Part shown: in pieces, positions 34,632-43,410 of the stretch
Position numbering within the stretch: position 1 is the stretch's first letter
Layout of the letters: each line of letters starts with the position of its first letter
Notes under the pieces: model-generated
What the model was told of the DNA's origin: nothing
What the model saw: the letters and a program-made list of their open reading frames with translations, nothing else
Databases searched by the model: none
Assembly (NCBI RefSeq): GCF_042654245.1
Contig: NZ_JBHSGI010000009.1
Coordinates: 310,001-374,000 of the forward strand
Length of the DNA stretch: 64,000 nt
Origin: Seohaeicola_A nanhaiensis
Lineage (GTDB): Bacteria > Pseudomonadota > Alphaproteobacteria > Rhodobacterales > Rhodobacteraceae
Reading direction: 5' to 3'
Position numbers and translations under genes: made by a program

Positions 34632-36827
34632 TTACCGCTTCCGCCTCCGCACATTCCCCCCATGCTGTCCCGGTCGCCCCGCCGTGCTCCTTCCCTTGCC
34701 TTTCACCGCCGCCTCTGACGCCGCTTCGACCGCGGACTGCCGCGCCAGCGGGTCGTCGTGGACGGCGAGGTCGACGGCTTCCAGACGCTTGATCTCGTCG
34801 CGCAGGCGGGCGGCCTCTTCGAATTCGAGGTTCTCGGCGGCTTTGCGCATGTCGGTGCGCAGGCCGTCGAGCACGGTCTTGAGGTTACCGCCGGCGATCC
34901 TCGGGTCGATCTTCGCCGTGACCCGGTTCATGTCGGTATCGCCCTTGTAAAGGCCGGCGAGGATGTCATCGACGTTCTTCTTGACCGTCGCGGGGGTGAT
35001 GCCGTGTTCCTCGTTATATGCGATCTGCTTGGCGCGGCGGCGGTCGGTTTCGGCCAGCGCGCGCTCCATGCTACCGGTGATGTGGTCGGCATACATGATG
35101 ACGCGGCCGTCGGCGTTGCGGGCGGCGCGGCCGATGGTCTGGATGAGCGAGGTTTCCGAGCGCAGGAAGCCTTCCTTGTCCGCGTCCAGGATCGCGACGA
35201 GGCCGCATTCGGGGATGTCGAGACCTTCGCGCAGGAGGTTGATGCCGATCAGCACGTCGAAGGCCCCGAGTCGCAGGTCGCGGAGGATCTCGATGCGTTC
35301 CAGCGTGTCGATGTCGGAGTGCATGTAGCGCACCTTGATGCCCTGTTCGTGCAGGTATTCGGTCAGGTCCTCGGCCATGCGCTTGGTCAGCGTGGTGACG
35401 AGGGTGCGGTAGCCATCGGCGGTGACCTTGCGGATCTCGTCCAGCAGGTCGTCGACCTGGGTGGTGACGGGGCGAATCTCGACCATCGGGTCGAGCAGGC
35501 CGGTGGGGCGGATGACTTGTTCGGTAAAGACGCCGCCGGTCTGTTCGATCTCCCATTTCGCCGGGGTGGCGGAGACGAAGACGGACTGGGGGCGCATGGC
35601 ATCCCATTCCTCGAACTTCAGGGGCCGGTTGTCCATGCAGGAGGGCAGGCGGAAGCCGTGCTCGGCCAGGGTGAACTTGCGGCGGTAGTCGCCGCGATAC
35701 ATGCCGCCGATCTGGGGGACCGAGACGTGGGATTCGTCGGCGAAGACGATGGCATTGTCGGGGATGAATTCGAAGAGCGTCGGCGGCGGCTCTCCGGGGG
35801 CGCGGCCGGTGAGGTAGCGGGAATAGTTCTCGATCCCGTTGCAGACGCCGGTGGCCTCGAGCATTTCCAGATCGAAATTGGTGCGTTGTTCCAGCCGCTG
35901 CGCTTCGAGCAGCTTGCCCTCGGAGACCAGCTGGTCGAGGCGGGTTCGAAGTTCCTTGCGGATCGAGACGATGGCCTGCTGCATCGTCGGCTTGGGCGTC
36001 ACGTAGTGCGAGTTGGCGTAGACGCGGACCTGGTTCATCGAGGCGGTCTTTTCGCCGGTCAGCGGGTCGAATTCGGTAATCGATTCGAGCTCTTCGCCGA
36101 AGAAGGAGAGCTTCCACGCCCGGTCTTCGAGGTGGGCAGGGAAGATTTCGAGGCTGTCTCCGCGCACGCGGAAGGAGCCGCGCTGGAAGGCCTGGTCGTT
36201 GCGCTTGTATTGCTGGGCGACGAGGTCGGCCATGATCTGGCGCTGGTTGTAGTTCTGCCCGACCTTGAGGTCCTGGGTCATCGCCCCGTAGGTCTCGACC
36301 GAGCCGATGCCATAGATGCAGGAGACCGAGGCGACGATGATCACATCGTCGCGTTCGAGCAGCGCCCGGGTCGCCGAGTGGCGCATCCGGTCGATCTGGT
36401 CGTTGATCTGGGATTCTTTCTCGATATACGTGTCCGACCGCGGCACATAGGCCTCGGGCTGGTAGTAGTCGTAGAAGCTGACGAAATACTCGACCGCGTT
36501 GTCGGGGAAGAAGCCCTTGAATTCGCCATAGAGCTGCGCCGCCAGCGTCTTGTTTGGGGCGAGGATGATAGCCGGGCGCTGGGTCGCCTCGATCACCTTG
36601 GCCATGGTGAAGGTCTTGCCGGTGCCGGTGGCGCCGAGGAGCACCTGGTTCTGCTCGCCCGCAAGGATCGCCTCGGTGATCTCGGCGATGGCAGTGGGTT
36701 GGTCGCCGGCGGGTTCGAATTCGGTGCGCATGACCAGCTTGCGCCCGCCTTCGAGCTTTTCGCGGCGAGTGCCGGCGGGCAAGTTCTGGACCATCGGCAT
36801 GGTCTTGTCGGAATGGGCAAAGGGCAT
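34632..36827 (-). CDS. uvrB: Excinuclease ABC subunit B
   Basis: 731 residues. Helicase-like damage-verification subunit of nucleotide excision repair. Walker A GATGTGKTFTMAKV, the beta-hairpin YFVSFYDYYQPEAYVPRSDTYIEK that probes the lesion, SRYLTGRAPGEPP, DESHVSVPQI, helicase motif QTIGRAARN and the C-terminal UVR domain (AARLRDEIKRLE) that contacts UvrC, then a basic tail. Start 36827 (MPFAHSDKTMPM) follows AAGGAA; the frame is open 78 codons further but without conservation. No adjacent uvr genes. Confidence 0.97.
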   Translation of the reverse strand: MPFAHSDKTMPMVQNLPAGTRREKLEGGRKLVMRTEFEPAGDQPTAIAEITEAILAGEQNQVLLGATGTGKTFTMAKVIEATQRPAIILAPNKTLAAQLYGEFKGFFPDNAVEYFVSFYDYYQPEAYVPRSDTYIEKESQINDQIDRMRHSATRALLERDDVIIVASVSCIYGIGSVETYGAMTQDLKVGQNYNQRQIMADLVAQQYKRNDQAFQRGSFRVRGDSLEIFPAHLEDRAWKLSFFGEELESITEFDPLTGEKTASMNQVRVYANSHYVTPKPTMQQAIVSIRKELRTRLDQLVSEGKLLEAQRLEQRTNFDLEMLEATGVCNGIENYSRYLTGRAPGEPPPTLFEFIPDNAIVFADESHVSVPQIGGMYRGDYRRKFTLAEHGFRLPSCMDNRPLKFEEWDAMRPQSVFVSATPAKWEIEQTGGVFTEQVIRPTGLLDPMVEIRPVTTQVDDLLDEIRKVTADGYRTLVTTLTKRMAEDLTEYLHEQGIKVRYMHSDIDTLERIEILRDLRLGAFDVLIGINLLREGLDIPECGLVAILDADKEGFLRSETSLIQTIGRAARNADGRVIMYADHITGSMERALAETDRRRAKQIAYNEEHGITPATVKKNVDDILAGLYKGDTDMNRVTAKIDPRIAGGNLKTVLDGLRTDMRKAAENLEFEEAARLRDEIKRLEAVDLAVHDDPLARQSAVEAASEAAVKGKGRSTAGRPGQHGGNVRRRKR

Positions 36828-37079
36828 GGCGGCGATTCCTTGTGGAAAGGATAATCTGGACCCTTTTTGTTCCGATGCAAGGGGCGGAGGCGAGGATGCT
36901 GACAGGATCTGTCGGCATGGCGGAGGGCAGGATTGTGGCGGCATTGGCGGTTCGTCCGCAACAATGGGCGAACCCGTGCCGGAATTGTGCCCTCTGTGAT
37001 GCGGCCGAGCGGCAGGGCTTGGGGAATCATCCCGACACGTGTTAGCGTCGGTGTCGCCCAATCACGGAGAATCTCCCGA

Positions 37080-37181
37080 ATGACGACTCTGTTGGTGACG
37101 ATCTGCCTGGTGACCCTGCTTTCGGCTGCGATGGCCCTGCCGCGCAAGGCTGAGGTGAAGGCGGCGCGCCGGGCCCGCTGA
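37080..37181 (+). CDS. Possible small membrane peptide, 33 residues
   Basis: Frame MTTLLVTICLVTLLSAAMAL continues PRKAEVKAARRAR: one hydrophobic helix and a positively charged tail, the form of bacterial small membrane proteins. GGAGA lies about 10 nt upstream. It stands alone in the gap between the uvrB start and the NDUFS4-like gene. Coding status rests on composition only; nothing is recognised. Confidence 0.4.
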   Translation: MTTLLVTICLVTLLSAAMALPRKAEVKAARRAR

Positions 37182-37286
37182 AGACCCTGCGATCGACGGA
37201 GCGGGTGCCTGCGGCCTCGCGCCCGCTTGGCAAGCGCTTCGTGTCATGGCAGAAGGGGTCTGATCCACCGGACGGAGACGGTTCTC

Positions 37287-37598
37287 ATGCGCGCACGCAT
37301 CTACAAGCCAGCCCGCAACGCGATGCAGTCGGGCACCGCAAAGACCCGTGACTGGGTCCTGGAATTCCCGCAGGCCAGTGCACGCGATGTCGATCCGCTG
37401 ATGGGCTGGACCTCGTCCGACGATACGCAGAGCCAGGTGCGCCTGCGCTTTCCCACACGCGAGGCGGCCAAGGAATATGCCGAGTCCAAGGGGATAGACG
37501 CTGTGGTGATCGAGCCGAAACCGCGCAAGCCGAATGTGCGGCCCGGTGGTTATGGCGAGAATTTCGCCACCAATCGGCGCAGCGTGTGGACGCACTGA
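37287..37598 (+). CDS. ETC complex I subunit, NDUFS4 family
   Basis: 103 residues. Matches the alphaproteobacterial homologue of the mitochondrial 18-kDa complex I subunit: RARIYKPARNAMQSGTAKTRDWVLEF, DPLMGWTSSDDTQSQVRLRF, and YGENFATNRRSVWTH. An accessory subunit of NADH:ubiquinone oxidoreductase, encoded apart from the nuo operon as usual. Start 37287 gives the conserved MRARIYKP; the longer frame is unconserved. The 3' end overlaps the GNAT gene by 13 nt. Confidence 0.94.
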   Translation: MRARIYKPARNAMQSGTAKTRDWVLEFPQASARDVDPLMGWTSSDDTQSQVRLRFPTREAAKEYAESKGIDAVVIEPKPRKPNVRPGGYGENFATNRRSVWTH

Positions 37599-38098
37599 AC
37601 GGCGTTGTCGGGATTGCCCCGACCGACCCGCGTGTCCTGCCGCTGATCGAAACCCATCTTGCCCTGATGCGGGCCACCAGCCCGGCGGAAAGCGTGCACG
37701 CGCTGCCGCCAGAGCGTCTGTCGGAAGCTGGTGTGAAATTCTTCGCCATCCTCGATGGGGAGGAGGCGGTGGCGATGGGCGCGTTGAAACCGCTGGGTGA
37801 CCGCGCGGGCGAGATCAAGTCGATGCATGTGCGCGCCAGCCAACGCGGCCACGGTCTGGCCGACCGAATGCTGCGCCACCTGATCGCCGAGGCCCGGGCC
37901 GCCGGTCTGAGCGAACTGCTGCTGGAAACCGGCGCGCGACCGGCCTTCGCCCCGGCCCGCGCCTTCTATGCCCGGCACGGATTCACCGACTGCCCGCCCT
38001 TCGCGGACTATTTGGCGGATGCCGAGAGCGTCTTCATGCGCTTGCCCCTTGATCGCGCGGCACAAAGCCCTCAGAACGGGGCACAAGCGGTCCCTTAG
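37586..38098 (+). CDS. GNAT-family N-acetyltransferase
   Basis: 170 residues. Acetyl-CoA-binding core IKSMHVRASQRGHGLADRMLRHLI, then LLLETGARPAFAPARAFYARHGFTDCPPFADY, like PhnO/YafP-type small acetyltransferases. GTG start inside the end of the NDUFS4-like gene. The stop codon lies inside tRNA-Arg (10-nt overlap), so mRNA and tRNA share sequence. Substrate unknown. Confidence 0.85.
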   Translation: MDALNGVVGIAPTDPRVLPLIETHLALMRATSPAESVHALPPERLSEAGVKFFAILDGEEAVAMGALKPLGDRAGEIKSMHVRASQRGHGLADRMLRHLIAEARAAGLSELLLETGARPAFAPARAFYARHGFTDCPPFADYLADAESVFMRLPLDRAAQSPQNGAQAVP

Positions 38099-38165
38099 CT
38101 CAACTGGATAGAGCAGCTGACTTCTAATCAGCAGGTTGGGGGTTCGAGTCCTCCAGGGATCGCCA
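38089..38165 (+). tRNA. tRNA-Arg (anticodon TCT)
   Basis: 77 nt including encoded CCA. Acceptor GGTCCCT/AGGGATC (one G-U), D-arm GCTC...GAGC, anticodon stem GCTGA/TCAGC with loop CTTCTAA, T-arm GGGGG-TTCGAGT-CCTCC. Reads AGA/AGG codons, rare in a high-GC genome. Its 5' end overlaps the 3' end of the GNAT gene. Confidence 0.95.
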
Positions 38166-38273
38166 GAGTTCTGCTGTTTGCAATAGGCCGAGGGGACCCG
38201 CGACATCGCGCGCTTGGGTCGTCTGCCTGCGTCATCGACGCAGCAGGAAACGGTTGTCGGATATTCGGGGGTT

Positions 38274-38349
<76 letters not shown>

Positions 38350-38426
38350 ATCGTCGTGCGCCGCTGTCTAGGCGCAACACCGGGCGGGATCAAGTGGAAA
38401 AATCCGGCCCGGCGCAGGTTTTGGAG

Positions 38427-38747
38427 TCAGTCGTCGTCGTTGCCGGCGACACCGTGGATGTCGTCCAGCGAGACGTCGTCATCGTCTTCTTCTTCCAGCA
38501 GTTCGTCGCCCAGATCGACCTCGACATCGTCGTCATCGTCCAGGACGACTTCGTCATCCATGTCGGCGCGTTTGGCCTTGGCCGAGGCGGCGTCTTCGTT
38601 GTCGGCGGCGATCATGCGCGCCTTGCTGAGATCGAGCTCGACCACCTCGCCCGTGTAGGGGCTGACGATCGGCGACTTGTTGAGGTCGTAAAAGCGCTTG
38701 CCTGTCGTCGGGCAAAGCCGCTTGGTACCCCATTCTTCCTTGGGCAT
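38427..38747 (-). CDS. TIGR02300/FYDLN-acid family protein
   Basis: 106 residues. N-terminal EWGTKRLCPTTGKRFYDLNKSPIVSPYTGE, a short zinc-ribbon-like module found in alphaproteobacteria, followed by a long low-complexity acidic tail rich in Asp and Glu up to the end. Function is unknown. GAGGGGAT precedes the ATG at 38747. Acidic tails of this kind may act as DNA mimics or chaperone contacts; that is speculation. Single gene upstream of tRNA-Ala on the same strand. Confidence 0.92.
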   Translation of the reverse strand: MPKEEWGTKRLCPTTGKRFYDLNKSPIVSPYTGEVVELDLSKARMIAADNEDAASAKAKRADMDDEVVLDDDDDVEVDLGDELLEEEDDDDVSLDDIHGVAGNDDD

Positions 38748-38843
38748 GGTTATCCCCTCGATTATGGCTTGAGTCGGTGCGACGATTCCGGTCACGTGCC
38801 ACAGGACGTGGGAACTGTCAAAGCCTTTGGCAAGGGGGTGGGA

Positions 38844-39539
38844 ATGGCGGAACATCTGTTGCCCGGGCGGCCCCCGGTGCCTTTGCTGCTGCGCCGCTCG
38901 GCGCAGGCGCGGCGGATCACGCTGCGGATTTCCCGTCTGGACGGGCGGGTGACGCTCACCCTGCCCAGGGGCGTTTCCGAGGCGACAGCCATTGCCTTTG
39001 CCCGCGAGAAGGAGGCCTGGATCCGCGGACATCTGAGCCAGTGGCCCGAACTGGAAGTGGTCGGGCAGGGCAGCCTGCTGCCGGTCGAGGGCATTCTGCG
39101 CCGGGTGGTGCCGGTGGCGGGGCGGCGGATTCTGCTGGGCGAGTCAGAGATCGGTGTGCCGGCCGGCGCCGAGGGGCCGCGGCTGGCGGCCTGGCTGAAG
39201 ACGCTGGCGCGCGACCGGCTGGTGGCGGCGTCGGACCGGCACGCGGAGGCGCTGGGGCGGGGGTATGGACGGATCACGCTGCGAGACACCCGTTCGCGCT
39301 GGGGCTCCTGCACGTCGGACGGGGGGCTGATGTATTCCTGGAGGCTGGTGATGGCGCCGCCCGAGGTGCTGGACTATGTCGCCGCCCATGAGGTGGCACA
39401 TCTGGCCGAGATGAATCACTCTCCTGCCTTCTGGGCGATTGTGAAGCGGCTCTATGGTGGGCCCTATGCGGCGTCGCGGGCCTGGCTGAAGAGCGAGGGC
39501 AATGCGCTGCATCGCTTCAGTTTCGACGGTGAGGCTTGA
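38844..39539 (+). CDS. YgjP-like (DUF45) M48-related metallopeptidase
   Basis: 231 residues. Zinc motif HEVAHLAEMNHSPAFW with a downstream ligand, preceded by the family segment RDTRSRWGSCTSDGGLMYSWRLVMAP. The N-terminal part has RRSAQARRITLRIS and a SWIM-like beta fold. Family proteins are predicted cytosolic metal-dependent hydrolases of unknown substrate. Start at the ATG 38844 after a G-rich ribosome site. Divergent from the FYDLN gene. Confidence 0.9.
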   Translation: MAEHLLPGRPPVPLLLRRSAQARRITLRISRLDGRVTLTLPRGVSEATAIAFAREKEAWIRGHLSQWPELEVVGQGSLLPVEGILRRVVPVAGRRILLGESEIGVPAGAEGPRLAAWLKTLARDRLVAASDRHAEALGRGYGRITLRDTRSRWGSCTSDGGLMYSWRLVMAPPEVLDYVAAHEVAHLAEMNHSPAFWAIVKRLYGGPYAASRAWLKSEGNALHRFSFDGEA

Positions 39540-39572
39540 CGGCCTTCGGGTATGTGATCACAGAGTTGCGTC

Positions 39573-40217
39573 ATGCTGCCCCGTTCCGCCGATCTGCTGC
39601 CTGCCGCCCATGACCGCGTCTATCGCGCGCTCAGGACGCGGATCATGCATGGCGAGATCGCGCCCGGGCAGGCGCTGACGCTGCGGGGGATCGGCAAGGA
39701 CTATGGCGTCTCGATGACCCCGGCGCGTGAGGCGCTGCGGCGGCTGGTGGCGGAGGGGGCGCTGTCGCTGTCGTCGTCGGGGCGGGTGACGACGCCCGAG
39801 CTGAGCAACGAGCGGATTGAGGAACTGGCGGCGCTGCGTGCGCTGATCGAGGTGGAATTGGCGAGCCGCGCCCTGCCGCGCGCCTATAACGCGCTGATCG
39901 ACCGGTTGCAGACGATCAATGCCACCATCGGCGAAGTCATCCTGACGCGCGATGCCGTGGGCTATATCCGGACCAACCTGGAATTCCACCGGACGCTCTA
40001 TCTGCGCGCCCAGGCGCCGGCGATGCTGGCGATGACCGAGACGGTTTGGCTGCAGCTTGGGCCGACCATGCGGCAGCTGTACAGCCGGCTGCGCCGGACC
40101 GATCCGCCCCATTATCACAAGCTGATCATCGCGGCGCTGAAGGCCGGGGACGAGCCGGGGCTGCGGCTTGCGATCCGCTCGGACGTGACGCAGGGCCTGC
40201 GGATGCTGGCCAATTGA
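39573..40217 (+). CDS. GntR-family (FadR subfamily) transcriptional regulator
   Basis: 214 residues. Winged HTH (YRALRTRIMHGEIAPGQALTLRGIGKDYGVSMTPAREALRRLVAEGAL) and a C-terminal FCD domain with metal-site residues (NLEFHRTLY, late His). Such proteins usually sense organic acids. It is followed after 24 nt by a permease gene, its probable target. No operator recognised. Confidence 0.9.
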   Translation: MLPRSADLLPAAHDRVYRALRTRIMHGEIAPGQALTLRGIGKDYGVSMTPAREALRRLVAEGALSLSSSGRVTTPELSNERIEELAALRALIEVELASRALPRAYNALIDRLQTINATIGEVILTRDAVGYIRTNLEFHRTLYLRAQAPAMLAMTETVWLQLGPTMRQLYSRLRRTDPPHYHKLIIAALKAGDEPGLRLAIRSDVTQGLRMLAN

Positions 40218-40241
40218 CCTGTTTCGGGTCAATAGGGCGCA

Positions 40242-41423
40242 ATGGCGCTGAATATCTCGATCCTGATGGCGGTTCTGGCGACCGGCGGGCTGCTGATCTG
40301 GCCGCGGCTGTCCGGGCTGAAACTGTGGCGCGCGGCGATCACGCCTTTGGCGTCGATCATCGGCAGCGGCTTTCTGGTGCTGGGGCCGATCCTGGATGCC
40401 TCGTACGGCTGGCAGGCGCCGGTCTACATGGCCGGGCTCTGTGCAGGCGCGTGGTTATTCGGGGCGGCGGTGCGGCGCAACATCGCCCATCGCGCGGAGC
40501 ACGAAGAGACGGCGGGCACTGAACTGATTCTGGAGCAGGCCGCCTCCTGGGTGCTGTCGGTGGCCTATGTCATCTCGGTTGCCTACTACCTGAACCTGTT
40601 TGGTGCCTTCGGGGTGCGGCTGACTCCCTTCGACGGAGCCTTCAATGCGCGTCTGCTGACGACGGCGGCCTTTGCCGTGATCCTTGTGGTTGGCTGGACG
40701 CGCGGCTTTGGCGCGCTGGAGCGGATGGAGCAGGTTTCCGTCGGGCTGAAACTGGCCATCATCGCGGGGCTGCTGCTGGGACTGGCGGTGTTTTTCGCCA
40801 AAACCGTTTCGGGTGATGCGCTGATCGTGAAGCCGCCCGTGCTGAGCGGCTGGCCGGCGATCACGCTGGCCTTCGGGCTGGTGGTGACGGTGCAGGGATT
40901 CGAGACCTCGCGCTACCTCGGGCGGACCTATGACGCGCAGACGCGGATCCGGTCGATGCGGCTGGCACAGATCGTCGCCACCGTGATCTACATGATCTAC
41001 ATCCTGCTGCTGACCTTCACCATCGACACCGGTGACACAGAGCTGACCGAGACCACGATCATCTCGATGATGGAGGTCGTCGCGCCGATCCTGCCGCTGT
41101 TGCTCGTGGCGGCGGCGCTAAGCGCGCAGTTCAGCGCGGCGGTGGCCGATACCGGAGGCGCGGGCGGGCTGGTGAGCGAGCTGACGGGCGGCCGTCTGAC
41201 CCCGCGCCAGGCCTATGTGGTGCTGGTGACGCTTGGTCTGCTGCTGACCTGGACGTCGAACATCTTCGAGATCATCAGCTATGCCTCGCGCGGGTTCGCG
41301 CTGTATTACGCGCTGCAATCGGCGATTGCCTGCGTCGCGTCCTCGGGCGCACGGCGTGGCGCCTTCGCGGCGTTGACCGTGTTAGGGGTGGCGATCACGC
41401 TGTTCGGTGTGCCGGTCGAGTAA
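40242..41423 (+). CDS. Polytopic membrane protein, APC-superfamily-like permease
   Basis: 393 residues with about 11-12 hydrophobic segments. Features resembling amino acid/nucleobase permeases include the early ASIIGSGFLVLGPIL and GLVVTVQGFETSRYLGRTYDA loop. No periplasmic domain. I cannot assign a substrate. It lies directly after the GntR regulator on the same strand, so the pair probably forms a substrate-induced uptake module. Confidence 0.75.
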   Translation: MALNISILMAVLATGGLLIWPRLSGLKLWRAAITPLASIIGSGFLVLGPILDASYGWQAPVYMAGLCAGAWLFGAAVRRNIAHRAEHEETAGTELILEQAASWVLSVAYVISVAYYLNLFGAFGVRLTPFDGAFNARLLTTAAFAVILVVGWTRGFGALERMEQVSVGLKLAIIAGLLLGLAVFFAKTVSGDALIVKPPVLSGWPAITLAFGLVVTVQGFETSRYLGRTYDAQTRIRSMRLAQIVATVIYMIYILLLTFTIDTGDTELTETTIISMMEVVAPILPLLLVAAALSAQFSAAVADTGGAGGLVSELTGGRLTPRQAYVVLVTLGLLLTWTSNIFEIISYASRGFALYYALQSAIACVASSGARRGAFAALTVLGVAITLFGVPVE

Positions 41424-41428
41424 GTGTT

Positions 41429-42178
41429 CTAGCCCGGAAGTGTGACGACAATGGCGCCCTTGTCCGTAGCGACAACGGTATGTTCGTATTGCACCACGGG
41501 TGCGGCGGGTTCGCTGTAGAGCGTCCAACCGTCCGCGCCATCTGCCGCCCAGAGACCGCCGGTCGACAGGAAGGGTTCCACCGTCAGCACGAGACCCCGG
41601 TTGATCCGGCGGGTATCGCCCCGGGTCGGCCAGGTGGCGATTTCTGTCGGCTCTTCATGCAGCGACCGGCCGACGCCGTGGCTGGCCAGGTTGCGGATCA
41701 GCGTGTAATTGCGGGTCGCGGCGAAACGGCCGATGGCGCGGCCAATTTCGGCGAGGGGGCGGCCGCTGGCGACCTGGGCGATGCCAATCTCCATCGCGCG
41801 GCGGCCGTCGCGGCAGAGCCGGTCGAGCTTTGGGCGGGTTGGCGGCACGCGGAAGGTCGCGCCGGTATCGGCGAAATAGCCGTTCTTCGAGGCCGACACG
41901 TCGATGTTCACCAGATCGCCGGGTGCGATGATCCGGCGGCCCGGGATGCCGTGGGCTATTTCCTCGTTGATGCTGATGCAGGTGGCACCGGGGAAGCCGT
42001 AGGTCGTCTGCGGCGCGGAGACGGCGCCTTCGCGTGCCAGGAGGGCGCTGCCTATGGCATCGAGTTCGCGCGTTGTCATGCCGGGCTCCATCGACCGGGC
42101 CATCGCCTGCATCGTGTTGGCGACAATGCGGCCGATGGCCTTCAGCCCGTCGAGTTCTTCCTGATGGGTGACGGTCAT
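41429..42178 (-). CDS. map: Methionine aminopeptidase, type I (probable second copy)
   Basis: 249 residues, M24 pita-bread fold. All five metal ligands are visible: Asp in LVNIDVSASKNGYFADTG (two Asp), His in ASHGVGRSLHEEP, Glu in LTVEPFL and Glu in VQYEHTVV. Removes N-terminal Met from nascent proteins. It lies beside an ABC transporter, not beside ribosomal or housekeeping genes, and its LHEEPTEIATWP segment departs from the canonical FHxxPxI, so an accessory paralogue is likely. Confidence 0.88.
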   Translation of the reverse strand: MTVTHQEELDGLKAIGRIVANTMQAMARSMEPGMTTRELDAIGSALLAREGAVSAPQTTYGFPGATCISINEEIAHGIPGRRIIAPGDLVNIDVSASKNGYFADTGATFRVPPTRPKLDRLCRDGRRAMEIGIAQVASGRPLAEIGRAIGRFAATRNYTLIRNLASHGVGRSLHEEPTEIATWPTRGDTRRINRGLVLTVEPFLSTGGLWAADGADGWTLYSEPAAPVVQYEHTVVATDKGAIVVTLPG

Positions 42179-42360
42179 GACGGTCCTTTCCCGTTGGCCC
42201 CGCGGGCGCAGTTGACTTTGCGGCAGGTCTTCCGATGGCGCCCGCGCCCATTTAGAGCCGTTTTGCGACCCGATGGAAGGGTCGACCGGGGCGGCAATGT
42301 GTTTGCGCCTCCTTGCCGATGCGTTCTAGGATCGCGCCAGAAAATGAGGGAGGAGAGACC

Positions 42361-43374
42361 ATGACCACATTTACCCGCCGTGGGGCGCTGGGCCTTGCCG
42401 GGGGCGCGGCTGTTCTGCCGCTGCTCGGCACGCCGGCCTTGGCCAATACCAAGCTGAGCGTGGGCGCGCTGCGGTTCACCAGCCATGCGGCAAGCTTTGT
42501 CGCCTTCGAGCGCGGCTATTTCGCGGACGAGGGGCTGGACGTCGAGTTCAAGTTCTTCGAAGCGGCCCAGCCCATGGCGGTGGCGATTGCCTCGGGCGAC
42601 GCCGATTTCGGCGTGACGTCGATCACCGGGGGACTCATCAGCCTGGCCGAGAAGGGCGCGGCCAAGGTCATCGCTGGGGCGCTGATGGAGGAGAAGGGCA
42701 TCGACGGCCAGATGATCCTGGCCTCGAATGACGCCCACGCCGCCGGGCTGACCAGCCCCAAGGCGCTGGACGGCCACAGCTTTGGCATCACCCAGGCGGG
42801 ATCGTCGTTCCATTACATGGGCGCCAAGATCGCCGAGGCCGAAGGAGCAAAGATCAGCTACAAGCCCCTGCAGAAGGTCGGCGCGATCATCGGCGCGCTG
42901 AAGTCGGGGCAGGTCGATGCCTGGACCATCGTGCCGCATATCGGCAAGGCTCTGGTCGGGGCCAAGGCGGTGAGCCACATCGGAATGGTGGCCGACTATC
43001 TGCCCGACTATCAGGTGACCACGGTCTTTACCTCGGCCAACAACGCCGCGAACGAACGGGCCAAGACCGAGGCCTTCCTGCGCGCCTTCTCGAAAGGGGC
43101 GGACGATTTCAACGCGGCGCTGGTCGACAAGACGCTGGATGCGGCCGGGCAGGAAGAGATGGTCAAGCTGATCCACAAGTATGTCTACGAGGACCAGCCC
43201 TACGAGAAGGCGGCCAAGTCGATTATCGATGGCGCAATGCGGCTGAACAAGAACTCGGCGCTGAACCTCGGATCGGTCAAGGATCAGGTCGACTGGTTCA
43301 AGTCCGAAGGCCTGGTGAAGGAAGATGTCACGGTCGAGACGCTGGTCGATTCCAGCTATGTCGAAATGATGTAA
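42361..43374 (+). CDS. ABC transporter substrate-binding protein, NitT/TauT (NMT1-like) family
   Basis: 337 residues. Twin-arginine type signal (TRRGALGLAGGAAVLPLLGTPALA). The mature part has the SBP fold: SFVAFERGYFADEGLDVEFKF, MAVAIASGDADFG, LDGHSFGITQAGS, and ALKSGQVDAWTIVPH. Ligand class in this family ranges from sulfonates and nitrate to thiamine or pyrimidine precursors and cannot be set here. Start 42361 has GGAGGAGAG upstream. First of three genes; a strong hairpin follows before the ATPase gene. Confidence 0.9.
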   Translation: MTTFTRRGALGLAGGAAVLPLLGTPALANTKLSVGALRFTSHAASFVAFERGYFADEGLDVEFKFFEAAQPMAVAIASGDADFGVTSITGGLISLAEKGAAKVIAGALMEEKGIDGQMILASNDAHAAGLTSPKALDGHSFGITQAGSSFHYMGAKIAEAEGAKISYKPLQKVGAIIGALKSGQVDAWTIVPHIGKALVGAKAVSHIGMVADYLPDYQVTTVFTSANNAANERAKTEAFLRAFSKGADDFNAALVDKTLDAAGQEEMVKLIHKYVYEDQPYEKAAKSIIDGAMRLNKNSALNLGSVKDQVDWFKSEGLVKEDVTVETLVDSSYVEMM

Positions 43375-43380
43375 TACGGT

Positions 43381-43402
43381 GCGGGGCCTTCCGGGGCCCC
43401 GC
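43381..43402 (+). promoter_or_regulatory. Hairpin between binding-protein and ATPase genes
   Basis: GCGGGGCC and GGCCCCGC pair around a 6-nt loop, followed by CCTTTCCCG and the ATPase start with no clear ribosome site. Placed as it is, it can protect the upstream mRNA or reduce read-through, so that the binding protein is made in excess over the ATPase and permease, as is common for ABC operons. Confidence 0.55.
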
Positions 43403-43410
43403 CTTTCCCG

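Noticed and set aside
34758..36854. A 698-codon plus-strand frame opposite uvrB
   Set aside because: UvrB is unambiguous; the frame is repetitive Asp/Gly/Val-rich antisense.
38227..38243. Hairpin between tRNA-Arg and tRNA-Ala as a terminator
   Set aside because: Only a 7-bp stem with no T-run on either strand.
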